Assembly: GCA_963576735.1 (NCBI GenBank)
Contig: OY755177.1
Coordinates: forward strand, 4,650,001 to 4,714,000
Length of the DNA stretch: 64,000 bases
Source: Bedellia somnulentella
Taxonomy: Eukaryota; Arthropoda; Insecta; Lepidoptera; Bedelliidae
Direction of reading: 5' to 3'
Shown: in pieces, positions 34,316 through 45,485 of the stretch
How the letters are laid out: the number at the start of each line of letters is the position of its first letter
Position numbering within the stretch: the first letter of the stretch is position 1
The notes under the pieces: generated by a model
Seen by the model: the letters and a program-made list of their open reading frames with translations, nothing else
Told to the model about the DNA's origin: nothing
Databases searched by the model: none
Translations under genes and position numbers: made by a program

Positions 34316-34535
34316 ATACCCTTAACGGGGTAGCCAGAGCTTTGGAATGAGAAATTCCTCAGCCACTTTTGGAAGTTGATTGGGGAAAAGATAGTAACCA
34401 TAAATGTTTTTGGTGACGGGTCTCCAACCACATCGCCCAAAAATCACTAAAACAGCCCCTATACCCTTAGTCGCCTCTTACGATCACTCACGGGCAGAAA
34501 TTGGGTAGTTTTATTCTAAGCCGACACTACACGTC
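34316..34535 (-). mobile_element. SINE-A, tail lost
   Basis: CTTAACGGGGTAGCCAGAGC to AGCCGACACTACACG. The 3' tail side is replaced by unrelated sequence. Confidence 0.85.
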
Positions 34536-34730
34536 TCTTAAATATAAGACGATTTTTTCTTATTTAGAAGAGGTAGTTAGTAATGCTATTAAAATGCATC
34601 ACACAACAATGCCGTACATTTGTAATGTTGGTAATATACATATATAATTAACATCCCTCGCTCATTTATACTCGAGTCGAGATTCTAATTCTGGAAAAAC
34701 AGCATGTATACTCTCTCTTTCTCTTCTTTA

Positions 34731-34983
34731 GCTGTGTAGTGTCGGCTTAGTATAGCACTACCCCATTTCTTCCGGTAGGTGTACGTAAGAGGCGACTAAC
34801 GGACTTGGGGCTTTTTAAGGGATTTTTGGGCGATGCGGTTGGAGACCCATCACCAACAACCTTTATTCTACCATCTTTTCCCCACTCAACTTCCAAAAGT
34901 GGCTGTGGAATTTCTAATTTCTCAGCTCTGGCTACCCCTTTTAGGGATTTATAGCCGTGAGTATATGTATGTATGTATGTATG
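34731..34983 (+). mobile_element. SINE-A, full length
   Basis: GCTGTGTAGTGTCGGC to GCCGTGAGTATATGTATG(TATG)n. Confidence 0.9.
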
Positions 34984-35403
34984 CACTTTCTCAGACTGCA
35001 GTTTAGTAGGCAAAAGAAGTAAAATTACAGGGTAATGGTAATGGGTTTCTAACATATAAATATTGAGTAAAGAGAAATTCCTCAATAACCTGTAATTATT
35101 TTCTTTTTTTACGCCCTAAGATGGCCGCTTCAACATTATTTTCTGAAATACTATGCATCTTTAGTGATAGCCAATATGTACCGCAAAAAATATTTATGGC
35201 TATTAAGATTTCCAAACAAATCGGCCGCGCGACGATCAATGAACAACCCTTGATTACTGGCACCTGGAACAGCTGTTGGTTATTCGGTAGATTTTCATGA
35301 TTCTTGATTACTTATAGAAACCATTTTCTTAGATATTTACGCTATTTAGTTTTGGTTAGATTAGATAGTATTTCATAGTAGAAAGTATAAACGTAAATTA
35401 TAA

Positions 35404-35490
35404 ACGGGGGCGTATACCCGAGGTCGCGGGTTCGATTCCCGCCTGTGTCGAAAGTTTTCTTTCCTTTATTTATTCTGATATAAATTTCAA
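35404..35490 (+). mobile_element. SINE-C, 5'-truncated
   Basis: Begins within the anticodon arm of the tRNA-like core (CGGGGGCGTATACCCGAGG), then B box GGTTCGATTCCC, acceptor TGTGTC and the CTTTCCTTTATTTATTC tail. Confidence 0.75.
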
Positions 35491-35894
35491 TTAACAGGCA
35501 TTTTGTCATTACCAGCCATTTACCAGCTGTTTCTAGAGGCATACTATTAAAAGCAAACGAACAAAATATAATACGAATTTCAGTAAACTTCACAAAAAAC
35601 GTCAAACAAAACGGTGTTCAAAAACAAAAGACGAGTTCATTTTATAACCAACCTCTGTGGTTATGCAAATTGGAGGCCAATCTCTTTTGTCGACCGCCTC
35701 CGTGGCAAGACTGCACAATCGACTGAACGGTCTTTACGCGCACCCTTTGCACTTTGAAGGGATGGGCATTGTATGAAATGGGTTTTTATGAGTAAGGTAA
35801 GGTACATGTATAGATAACTTATGCGGAATTGGAATGACACTGGCAGCTGATGAAATAAGACTGTGTCTTTATTCATTATAAACTTAATTAAAGT

Positions 35895-36139
35895 ACATAC
35901 ATATACTCACGGCCGTCAATCCTAAAAAAGGGTAGACAGAGCTTCAGAGCTGGAAACTCCTCATCCACATCTGGAAGTTGATAGGGGATAAGATGGTAGA
36001 AATAAAGTATCGTTGGTCATCACCAACTGGAGTCACTCATCGGTTTCCAACCGCATCGCCCAAAAACCACATTAAAAAAGCCCCATACCCTTCAGTCGCC
36101 TCGTGGGAGGAGACATTCTGAGCCGGCACTCCACGGCAA
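35895..36139 (-). mobile_element. SINE-A, diverged full-length copy
   Basis: Tail ACATACATATACTCACGG to head GAGCCGGCACTCCACGGC, with a small duplication around the GGTGATGGG segment. Confidence 0.75.
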
Positions 36140-36524
36140 ATTAAGGTCTTCTTCGTTAAATCTTGTCTGATTTATCATAGGCATCAAACAAAGCATAATA
36201 CTTTATGAAAAAACTTGGGTAAGTTAGTCATTTCAACCGATATGGATTGTAGGCATAGTTACTTATGGCTTTAAGATTGAATACAGCTCATCATTCCATT
36301 GCTTTGTACAATTGAATATATTTCTACAGAAAAAGCATAAATAAGTAACCCTAGAAAAACCCGGAAACATCCTTAAACTTATAAGACCCTAAATATTTCA
36401 GGATACTCAAAAAGCACTAAGCTGGGACCAGCTTTTTAGTCCAAACATACATATTTACATCCATATATATGTATATTTAAGCAAGGATAATGAGTGTAAC
36501 AATATGCTAAACTTTGCTTAATTC

Positions 36525-36925
36525 AAGCATTTTAGTGCACATAATGTAAATTTCAGTGAAATTTTATTAATTAACGATTTCATTAAAATTTATTTGTATT
36601 GTTTCATATAATGGCTAGCAATTTTATGAATAATTTTGAAATTTTACGAGTATCATATTTCCATATTGATATATATATATATGATACGTTAATGATTTTG
36701 TACGTAATGACGATGACAATGATTAAATTTATTGTTGGCATCATCATTTCGTTTATTTTTTCTTTGTTTTGATAGTGACTGTAAGGATTAAATTTAGTTG
36801 AGGTTGGAAGATGACACTGTGAATAACATTCTGATAGTCGATGCCAGATAATGACCTCCAACTTCAATGGGAGAGCCATTGAAGTTGGAGGTCAAAGTTA
36901 GTTGAAAGATGGGAGCAATAACTTA
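36525..36925 (+). repeat. left arm of a ~400-bp inverted repeat
   Basis: It matches 38783-39410 in reverse complement with short gaps (for example TTTTGTACGTAATGACGATG and TGAGGTTGGAAGATGACACT). The left arm also contains an extra perfect hairpin of its own, an 18-bp stem at 36853-36893 built on GACCTCCAACTTCAATGG. Confidence 0.8.
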
Positions 36926-36979
36926 AATGTAAGTACAAATGTGTATTTTGTAATTTAGGTAAATAATGAAATGAAGTGA

Positions 36980-37112
36980 GACGAATAAAAGCACATGTAT
37001 GAGAAGAAATGAATGTTAGTGAAGCAAGAGAGATTTGTCAAGTTCGTGCTTAGTGACGATCGATAGCCTCTGCCTACCCCAATGGGAATAATGGGCGTGA
37101 GTATAAATAAGT
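36980..37112 (+). mobile_element. RTE-frag
   Basis: GACGAATAAAAGCACATGTA, GTCAAGTTCGTGCTTAGTG and CTCTGCCTACCCCAATGGG, ending GGGCGTGAGTATAAATAAG. Confidence 0.65.
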
Positions 37113-37396
37113 AAGAAAATAATGGGAAAATAGGACACGTCCCTTACATACAATGCGAAGCTATAGAGCTTTGTGAGTCAATTGAACCGCTCTTCGAGCG
37201 TAACAAGATCACAGCTCAACATTTTATTGCAAATTGAGACGTACTGAGTTCTACTGATTCATAAGATACGATGTGGATACGTCTTTTTAAATGATTCAAA
37301 AAGAAAAGAGGTAATAGTATATATTTTTAATGACATTACGTGATTACTTTAGTTTTTAGAATTTGAAAGTAGGTTGTGTGTATTTTGATTTATTAT

Positions 37397-38279
37397 AAAT
37401 TATAACTTCGAATTACTAATAAATAAAGAATAAATAAAGGAAAGAAAAATTTCGACACAGGCGGGGATCGAACCCGCGACCTCGGGTGAACGCCCCGACG
37501 CTCTGCCAACTGAGCTACCGTGTCAATTGGCTGCCAGTGCGAAATTCCTCTATCCTTTATTTCTTTTTACACGTTTAAGTAGTGTTTGCGTTTCCTACCT
37601 CCGAATTATTACTAATTCGAAAGGCCACTTGTCTACCTTTTCAGATAGAATGCAAATGTTGAAAACGCCTAACTATCACATAATTTAAATCTTTTTGTTC
37701 ATGAAAACCTCATGTGGGGATTATTACTAATAAATAAAGAATAAATAAAGGAAAGAAAAATTTCGACACAGGCGGGGATCGAACCCGCGACCTCGGGTGA
37801 ACGCCCCGACGCTCTGCCAACTGAGCTACCGTGTCAATTGGCTGCCAGTGCGAAATTCCTCTATCCTTTATTTCTTTTTACACGTTTAAGTAGTGTTTGC
37901 GTTTCCTACCTCCGAATTATTACTAATTCGAAAGGCCACTTGTCTACCTTTTCAGATAGAATGCAAATGTTGAAAACGCCTAACTATCACATAATTTAAA
38001 TCTTTTTGTTCATGAAAACCTCATGTGGGGATTATTACTAATAAATAAAGAATAAATAAAGGAAAGAAAAATTTCGACACAGGCGGGAATCGAACCCGCG
38101 ACCTCGGGTGAACGCCCCGACGCTCTAGTAGCTCAGTTGCGTAGCGTTCACCCGAGGTCGCGGGTTCGATCCCCGCCTGTGTCAAAATTTTTCTTTCCTT
38201 TATTTATTCTTTATTTATTAGTAATAATCCCCACATGAGGTTTTCATGAACAAAAAGATTTAAATTATAACTTCGAATT
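37397..38279 (-). mobile_element. SINE-C composite: two tandem 311-bp units plus a fold-back unit, flanked by an 18-bp duplication
   Basis: AAATTATAACTTCGAATT occurs at 37397-37414 and again at 38262-38279, bracketing the whole array like a target-site duplication. Inside, the period is exactly 311 bases (37413, 37724, 38035). Each unit has a tRNA-like core on the minus strand (37454-37524, 37765-37835, partial from 38076). The third unit stops in the A-box region near 38127 and is followed by its own reverse complement to 38261. The core has a 7-bp acceptor stem, D arm GCTC/GAGC, A box TAGCTCAGTTGGC and B box GGTTCGATCCC, so Pol III transcription is plausible. Confidence 0.8.
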
Positions 38280-38308
38280 GTTGAATATTGAGGTAATTTG
38301 TTAAATTA

Positions 38309-38690
38309 CATAAACATAAACGTACACGCCGTTTATCCCCGAAGGGGTTGGCAGAGGTACCAATACTTGTGAACTCACATGGCAGCGCCATCTAGTGTCC
38401 AGAGAAGGTACCCACGTTTTGCTTTGACAGTGTACTCACGTGATAGGGGGCAGGCTTATCGCCGTTTTGTACGAATACACTGTCACATGACTAAGTACAA
38501 CTTAGCTATGTGGGTTTCTTCACGATGTTTTCCCTCACCGTTAACAATCATGATAAATTAACCACACATATGACTTGATAGTCCAATGGGTAGAACACCC
38601 GCCCGAAAACAGAAGGGCGTGAGTTCCAATCCTGGGTCGGGCCTACACCAATTTGTCTTTTCTAAAGTCATATGTTAAATTAAATGTATA
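38309..38690 (-). mobile_element. SINE-B with inverted head
   Basis: The body (38309-38571) reads on the minus strand, but the tRNA-like head (about 38572-38645, GATAGTCCAATGGGTAGAAC with B box AGTTCCAATCC) and the first ~35 body bases read on the plus strand. The boundary sequence ACACATATGACTT is shared. This is another 5'-inversion insertion. Confidence 0.75.
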
Positions 38691-38782
38691 CTATGTACTC
38701 GGTTATATTATTTCATCGCTGACGGATAATACATTTTATTATACTACATTATTTTTCTAAATGGCTTAGTACCCATTAAAGT

Positions 38783-39410
38783 TATTGCTCCCAACTTTCA
38801 ACGGAGCTCTCTCATGATGAAGTTGGAGGTCACTACCTGGCATTCAACTCACAGAATTTTATTCACAGTGTCATCTTCCAACCTCAACTAAGTTTAATCC
38901 TTACAGTCACTATCAAGACAAAGTAAACATAAACGAAATTATGATGCCAACAATAATTTTTATCATTGGCATCGTCATTACGTACAAAATCATTAACGTA
39001 CTTGGCGCACAAAAAACTTACATGAAATATTCCTTTCAATACAGAAATAAAAATTTGGCTGTGTAGTGTCGGCTCAGAATAACACTACCCCATTTCTACC
39101 CGTGGGTGATCGTAAGAGGCGACTAAGGGTATAGGGGCTTTTAAAGTGATTTTTGGGTGATGTGGTTGGAGACCCGTCACCAAAAACATTTATTATTATC
39201 ATCTTTTCCCCAATCAACTTCCAAAAGTGGCTGAGGAATTTCTCATTCCAAAGTTCTGGCTACCCCGTTCAGGGATTTATAGCCGTGAGTATATGTATGT
39301 ATGTATGTATGTAATATAGAAATAAAGACAATACAAATAAATTTTAATGAAATCGGTAATCAATAAACTTTCGCTGAAATTAGGTTTTGTGCACTAAATA
39401 ATACATTTTA
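38783..39410 (-). repeat. right arm of the ~400-bp inverted repeat, split by SINE-A
   Basis: Reverse-complement partner of 36525-36925. A SINE-A (39057-39312) sits inside it, and homology resumes after it (ACAATACAAATAAATTTTAATG). Confidence 0.75.
39057..39312 (+). mobile_element. SINE-A, full length
   Basis: GCTGTGTAGTGTCGGC to GCCGTGAGTATATGTATG(TATG)n. It interrupts the inverted-repeat arm, with AATATAGAAATAAA/ATACAGAAATAAA repeats on its two sides as the probable duplication. Confidence 0.9.
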
Positions 39411-39485
39411 TTATCCGTCTTATTGAGGTATAAATAAAATCCAAAATGCTTTCATAATTTTCTATATCAAAAACAAACATCATCA

Positions 39486-41491
39486 TCAACATAATTTAAC
39501 ATGCGGATTCCACCATTTCACAAAATTCGTATGTTTTCTCGATTTATCGTTTGATGTATTACCATTGACCAACTCACACAATTTACAGTAATTGTTAATG
39601 TCAGGCGTCGATGGGTCATTGGTACTGTGAAAAGAATAATGATTCTGCCATTTGAAGTAGTCATAGTATTGTTCGGTATTATTCATCAAGTCATACATTT
39701 TCTTCGCCAGACTTCGGTGAGAGTAATTTTTAACATCAAAGTACATACCTTCTGGCATAAACCTAAAAAAATGAGGTTAGTAGTTAACTGATTGAATTCT
39801 ACGGTTGTACAAGAATTTCTTTGGTTATTATTATAGTAATTTTTACTACAACCCAGTTATCCAGATGTTTCCACGCAATTAAATTAATCATAAATTATAA
39901 GATATAATTGCTTCCATACACTCCTTATAAAATTTAATTTTGTATAGGTATGTAATATAATTCAGCAATGCCAATATACGTATATTAGCATCAATAATGC
40001 AACAAAGGAGTAATTGGAGCTACTGACTAGTCCATTTCTAAAACACTTTGGTACTGGAAAAATGAATATACGAGTATAGCAAGAATCTAAGTAATAGAGT
40101 TTAAGTTTGGTTAGGTGTTAGATAACAATAACAGTTAGCTATGTATTGACGGCTTAAAATAGCACTAACGTATATCTTTGCGCTTGTGTCGAAACAGGCG
40201 ATTGGAGTTGGGAATGCGGCCGGTGACCAATCACAAAAAATCCTTAAATTTTACGATCTTTTCCTTACTTAACTCTCAAAAGTAGGTAAGGAATTTCCTA
40301 TTAAGCCGCTCGGGCTACATTTTTGGGATTAATAGTTAAAAAATAATATGAGGTTGATGAGTCTTCTAATAGCTTTTAACTAGATCATTGTTTAATTCAA
40401 ATACATGATAATACTTACTGTGTATAATTAGCTCCACCTAAGACAATGGGAACAACATTATGTTGAAGGGGAATTAAAAGTGTTTCTGTAACGTAATAGT
40501 CTTCGATAACTTGTTCAAAAGCTAAATAGAAGAAATAGTCCTTTTCTAGCAGGTTGTACCAATCATCTGTTTTATTATGGGTCGCAAATTTGCATTCACC
40601 GTAAATATCAATTGTCAAATTATAAAACTGTAATGCTTTTTGCAGGGACTTAACATACTTGTTAATGTAAGTGTTATTTCTACAGTTAGTTGCTAACCAT
40701 GCGGCTGCTTTAGTTTTATGTCTTAGCTTCTGTTTAAGTTCATCAGATACTGGTATCATGGCCTCTTGTTTTAGCCAATGAGTATTAAGCTTTGGTCCTA
40801 CAACATTGCCATTTTTGTCTTTCACAGCTATGTAAGCTAAAACAGCATCAGAATCCAATCGATAAGTCCATATTAAGTTAAAATAATCATTATAGTTGAC
40901 ATCGCATATAGGAAATAAATTTCGCGGCTGATTAGTTACGAAAATTCTTTTTTCATTAATTTGATGCTCTGAATGGGGAAGCAACGCACGGGGTACTTTA
41001 TTAATACCGGAACTGAAAAACACTATTGCGTCATAGTTGGTCGACTCGTATTTACTGTCTAATATGCAATTTTGATAAGAGCAATTTCTATCCTCGAAAG
41101 CAGCAGACCCTGCAGGTGGGTTTATGAATGGTTCTCTATTTGAGTCTTCATATAATAAAATCAGTTTGATACTGTTTACATCTGATGCAGGCGTTGTAGT
41201 ACTAGTTATTTTAGGTTGGTCATTAGCCAGCTGTCTTCCGAAGTATCGGAATATTAAATATGCATGGTGCTGCGATTTTATCACATTTGTTGAAGTCATG
41301 ATTGTCAATCCGAGAAATAGTGAAACAAAAGCTGACAGTAGGATTATGAGGAAAAGGGCTCTGTAAGATAATTTGGGGTTGTTCCGTGTTCTACGCGCCT
41401 TGAATGAATAGAACTTCTCTGGTTTATCTTTAACTGGTTCTACTGGTTTATCCTCAACTACCGGTTCAAATTTAACTGCTGTCGTCGACAT
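39486..41491 (-). CDS. alpha-1,3-fucosyltransferase-like protein (GT10), two coding exons
   Basis: Exon 1 is 41491-40419 and exon 2 is 39762-39486. The donor is CA/GTAAGT (GT at 40418-40417), the acceptor a T-rich tract ending TTTAG (AG at 39764-39763), and the phases match. The 449-residue product has a short cytosolic tail, a membrane anchor at residues 44-66 (ALFLIILLSAFVSLFLGLTI), and a lumenal stem and GT10 domain, as expected of a type II Golgi enzyme. Family landmarks are KTKAAAWLATNC, IDIYGEC, DYFFYLAFE, VVPIVLGGANYT and, in exon 2, FMPEGMYFDVKNYS and CKLCEL. Several N-glycosylation sequons are present. The family transfers fucose from GDP-fucose to N-acetylglucosamine. The usual EN...DYxTEK donor-site motif reads EQ...DYYVTET here, so activity is uncertain. 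I chose the ATG at 41491 over an upstream GTG. Paralogue assignment (FucTA, C or D type) is not made. Confidence 0.9.
40140..40335 (+). mobile_element. SINE-A, diverged, in the fucosyltransferase intron
   Basis: GCTATGTATTGACGGC, AATAGCACTAACG, GGCCGGTGACCAATCAC and CTCTCAAAAGTAGGTAAGG keep SINE-A order. It lies in the 656-base intron. Confidence 0.6.
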
Positions 41492-42258
41492 TATGTTATT
41501 AAATTTATAAACAATCACATTGACTTACTATTTCAGTTCAGGAGAATAGCTGTTTATTGTAAAAATGGTAAATAAATCATTATAAAATGTGTAAAAACAT
41601 AGAAAACCAAAAAAAACAACTAAAACATTTGTCAAAAATACTTTTGGAATCATAGAGTATATACCCACTATTGCCAGCTTTTCTGCTGACATCAGACCAT
41701 TGTATACAAGAAAAACATCTTTCGAAAAGTTTACCAACTAAATATATATAATAATATATTTTTGTGTATAAGTACAAATAGCTTTTATTAGCCTTCCCAA
41801 AAGCTACCAAAATTATTAATTATGACGATTTTGTCAAGAGGTGTTCAGAGTACACACTTTTAGCTTGTGTTCAAGTAGCAGCAGTCCTATCTCCACTTTA
41901 ATCCAACTCACAGTCATATGCCCACTTAGGTGTATTCGGTCATTGGGTTTTCCTCACGTTGTTTTTTCCCACGAAAAATACTAAAATACCAGACAACGCA
42001 GAGTGGATAAGCCACCTTCAGAGTTTATCAACGACTTGAAGATGGTTTTAAGCCGTTGGATCAGGGCAGCGCAGGATCGGTATTTGTGAGAACCTTTATA
42101 GGAGGCTATAGCCAGCAGTGGAAGTCTATTGGGTGAGTGATGATGAAAGGAGAAAACTAATATTACTTATTATATAAGCCCCGTGTCAATTACATACTCA
42201 AATCTTATTTTATGACACCGCTATTTTCAGTAACTGGGCAACCAGGGTCATAAAAAGC

Positions 42259-42505
42259 CTTATACACGATCGGTTTCCGACCACAGACCATCGTGTCCTT
42301 GGTTGAGTTGATATCAAAATGGACAGTGTAGAAGTCTGTTGTTTCAACCGATATTTGGTTGATGTCAACGGCCTTGGTCGGAATCGCATCTCTTCCGATG
42401 GAACTGAAAAGTTGATTCCAACCACCGACCGTGTAGAACGAATACAAAAACCGTTTGTTCCGATCACGACATATGGTCGGTGGTCGGAAACCGATCGTGT
42501 ATAAG
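42259..42505. mobile_element. 247-bp MITE with 33-bp terminal inverted repeats
   Basis: CTTATACACGATCGGTTTCC at 42259 pairs with the complement ending at 42505 over 33 bases with one mismatch. If TA is the target duplication (42261-42262 and 42502-42503) the ends are TACACGATCGG. The interior repeats further pieces of the arms (GATATCAAAATGGACAGTG region, CGGTCGG-type words). The 113-codon minus-strand frame across it is a by-product. Confidence 0.75.
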
Positions 42506-43019
42506 TCTTTCAATGTAAGCATTTCATCAAAACCATTTCTAGTCATCCTTATTTAAGCATTACTACTTTTACTTACTTATTTCGCGCTGTTTATATGTAT
42601 ATAAATGCCGATATAATGCCGGTAATATTTCATTTAAATTTGAAGTATACATCTTTCTTTCAACACCCACATGGAACGAATGAATAAATTAAAAGTATAT
42701 TAAAGCAAATCTAAATTGTACGTCACAATAAATAACAGAAAATGTATTTATAAAGGCCTCATAAGCTGGCTTTTGATATTTATTACGAGCCCAGTATTTC
42801 ACGGTAGCTGCTTCCGAGTCGCAAATTCGGCTAAAACTGCCGCAGCGTTTGTATGACGGAACAACCAACAGATTTTATTGCCAAAATGGCTTCTGAGATA
42901 TACGAAAAAGGTACCAAACGCGTTTTTAAGTTTTGAAATTCCAAAATTGAATCCTTGATACAAAATTTAAAAAAAAATTAGGTTTTTTTAAATAAAAATA
43001 TTTTCACTAAATAACACTA

Positions 43020-43190
43020 AGACATTTCTTTCCATGGATGGGTGTAGCACGCGGCAACTAGGAGAAAAGTGTAATTGAATATTGGGCGATATAGTTGTGG
43101 AAACATCACCTACCATTCTTTATTTCACTAGATTTTCTTGCCAACTTCCAAAAGTGGGTGAGTTGGTGACCTGTTAATTCTGAGGACAAA
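43020..43190 (+). mobile_element. SINE-A, old
   Basis: TTTCCATGGATGGGTGTAGC, GGGCGATATAGTTGTGGAAAC and CCAACTTCCAAAAGTGGGTG keep the element's order. Confidence 0.5.
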
Positions 43191-43428
43191 AGCCTATTCA
43201 ACACAGTCAAATCTTACCTCTTTATTATAAGTACAGAAAATAAACTTCAGTCGACAATTCGGTAAAAGATCGCGCAAAGCTATTTATGTCACAATAAGTA
43301 TGATGATTGCATGAAGTAAAGTAATATACAGAAAAATAATTAAATCCACCATACAATGCACTCAAGTATCGATATCTGATCTCAAGTGCGCTGTATAATA
43401 TACAACCCTTCCCATTCAAAAATCCTTT

Positions 43429-43644
43429 TTAATAGAACAGTTTTATCAGCGTCAAAGAATAGGTGCTCGCAATAGAAGTGTCAGTCGGCAGACAAGAGAG
43501 CGTGGGAATCCGCCGGGAGACGCAAGGTGTGCAATTTGCTTTGTACACCATCTGCCATTTCGGAAAGCGCGCCATTGCTCGATTTAAACGCTGCAAAATT
43601 TCAATACACTCTAACGGTTCTAAAGTATGCAAATTTTTAGGCAT
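43429..43644 (-). other. GC-richer segment, possible promoter or exon, unproven
   Basis: A CpG-richer patch in AT-rich surroundings, about 2 kb upstream of the fucosyltransferase start on the same strand. It has a 71-codon frame (MPKNLHTLEPLECIEILQRL...) with no recognised domain. It could be an upstream non-coding exon of that gene. Confidence 0.2.
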
Positions 43645-43659
43645 GTATGAACTTATATT

Positions 43660-43745
43660 AAATTCTCATGCCCTTAATTGTCATTTAGGTAGACAGGGAA
43701 TAGCGATCATTTTGCACAATCCAGGCAAACTTCTCGATCTTCATT
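43660..43745 (-). mobile_element. RTE-frag, short
   Basis: TAGGTAGACAGGGAATAGCG, then CAATCCAGGCAAACTTCTCG is the decayed complement of the LINE 3' end. Confidence 0.45.
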
Positions 43746-44074
43746 TCAATCGGATATATATAATATGATGGTAGCCATGTATTAACATTTATAATGCTTT
43801 TGGTTTGCTTGTCTGGAACATTAATAAAAATATTTAAATGTATGATAAACTTTACCAACTACCTAGACACGTATAAAATAATAAAACCTAAATAAAAGTG
43901 CAAAGTTAAGCCACTATTGAAAGACAATTTGAGAATAGATTGTAAAATATAAGATCGCCACATCGCTCAATAATCTGCCTTCTGCAAGTTTTAATAAAGT
44001 TGTTGGTTAGTATAGTGTTATATTTACTATAGTTATGGGCTACGAATTCTCTCAGAAACAAATACACATCACAT

Positions 44075-44545
44075 CATCACAGCTAATATATGTTCTATCG
44101 AGCCTACCCTATATAGGGCGTTTTGGCCATAGTCCACAACGCTGGCCAATTGCGGGTTGGTAAACTAATGACTACACATACATACATATACTCACGGCTA
44201 TAAATCTCTTGAAGGGGTAGCAAAATCCCTTAAAAGCCCCAACGGTTTGGGGCTTTTAAGTCGCCACTTACGTACACCCACCGGAAAAATGGGAAAGTGC
44301 TATTCTAAGCCGACACTACACAGCTACTACCGTACTTACGACTACTACCGTAATAGTAGCTGGGACCGACGGTTTAACGTGCCCTCCAAAGCACGGAATC
44401 ATCTTAATTTTCGGACAATCAGGTGATTCAAGCCTGCAATATCCTACCAAACTGGGTTAAATCCAACAAATGAAATTTGTAACTTGAAACCACGCGCTTA
44501 ACCGCGAGACCAGTGCAGGAGGCAGTGCAGGACACAAATACACAA
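44075..44545 (-). mobile_element. SINE-E split by SINE-A
   Basis: Minus strand: head with CACTGGTCTCGCGGTTAAG but a damaged B-box region, then CAGGCTTGAATCACCTGATT, TTCCGTGCTTTGGAGGGC and, beyond the nested SINE-A, CGCCCTATATAGGGTAGGC. Compare 51.0 kb for the uninterrupted form. Confidence 0.8.
44177..44325 (-). mobile_element. SINE-A, internally deleted and rearranged, nested in SINE-E
   Basis: The tail and head are intact. The middle holds an inverted pair, CTTAAAAGCCCCAA and TTGGGGCTTTTAAG, and lacks the GGTTGGAGACC box. Confidence 0.8.
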
Positions 44546-44564
44546 GACCATAAATTACATAACA

Positions 44565-44716
44565 TAACATAAACGTTCACGCCGAATATCCCCGAAGGGG
44601 TTGGCAGAGGTACTAATACTTCAGAACATCACGTGACTTTGTCACCTGGTGTTCAGAGTACCCACGTTTTGCATGGACAGTGTACTCACGTGATAGGGGG
44701 CAGGCCTATCGCCGAC
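44565..44716 (-). mobile_element. SINE-B body fragment
   Basis: CATAAACGTTCACGCCGAAT to GGCAGGCCTATCGCCG. It lacks the head and part of the body. Confidence 0.8.
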
Positions 44717-45391
44717 CATAAATTAATACTCTAAATATCGATAAAATCAAAAGATCAACTACTTCGTGAGAGCTCTAGTATAAATTACGGATTGAAACAA
44801 ACGAAATCTTCGATAGATATTTACTTAGTAAACAGTGTTACAATTGTATCTGTTAGAATACAAACAGACTTACTAGCTAAGCTTGTAAGTAATGTAAGTT
44901 CACAGAATAAACCTAATACAAGGGAACTCACAGGAATGTAAATACACAGATTACATATTGTTACTCGCACATGAATAACTTAACTTTCAGTTCATCGTGA
45001 ATACGAAAGCGCTATTTTATTTTTATCTCACGAAACAAAAAATGTATTACCGAAACTCAAAGTTTCATAATTAATAGGGTCAAAGTATATCCTCGATTTT
45101 TATCAGAGCATTTGAAATTCTAATAAGTTTTTTTAAGAATTTCCGAAGTTCAATACAATGGTATATTTCAAAAGGAACTATAATACTGTAACTGTTTGTT
45201 TTAAACTTATGCTTTTGTGGCACACTTCCTACCCTGATCTTCTGATCATTCACAGCGATGTTGCTTTAGTTTGATTTGAATAGTATTTTCCTATCACTGC
45301 TCAATTATAGCGTCAATATGTTTCTCATATCTTATAATATTTAACTAGTTTTGCCGCATGGGAGTCGATTTGCTTATTTTTTTTACATACA

Positions 45392-45480
45392 TTCATATAC
45401 TCAAGACTACAAATCCTTTAAAAATTAAGCCAGAGCTTCTAAAAATATAAATTCCACTTACGGAAGATTAATGGAAAAAA
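45392..45480 (-). mobile_element. SINE-A, 3' fragment
   Basis: CATTCATATACTCAAGACTAC and AAGCCAGAGCTTC match the tail half only. Confidence 0.5.
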
Positions 45481-45485
45481 TACAC

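Noticed and set aside
37454..37835. Perfect tRNA-like cloverleaves as functional tRNA genes
   Set aside because: They recur as parts of a longer repeated unit, some truncated or folded back. The anticodon-loop position before the anticodon is C rather than the invariant U, so they are better called retroposon cores.
38719..39425. ATAATACATTTTATTAT words as terminal repeats of a transposon
   Set aside because: The word is itself nearly palindromic and AT-rich, so two occurrences carry little weight.
41528..41810. Hydrophobic minus-strand frames upstream of the fucosyltransferase
   Set aside because: They fall in its likely 5' UTR or upstream intron. The hydrophobicity follows from T-rich codons. 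No paralogue similarity is seen.
42205..42546. 113-codon and overlapping frames on both strands
   Set aside because: They cross a MITE with terminal inverted repeats. No domain is recognisable.
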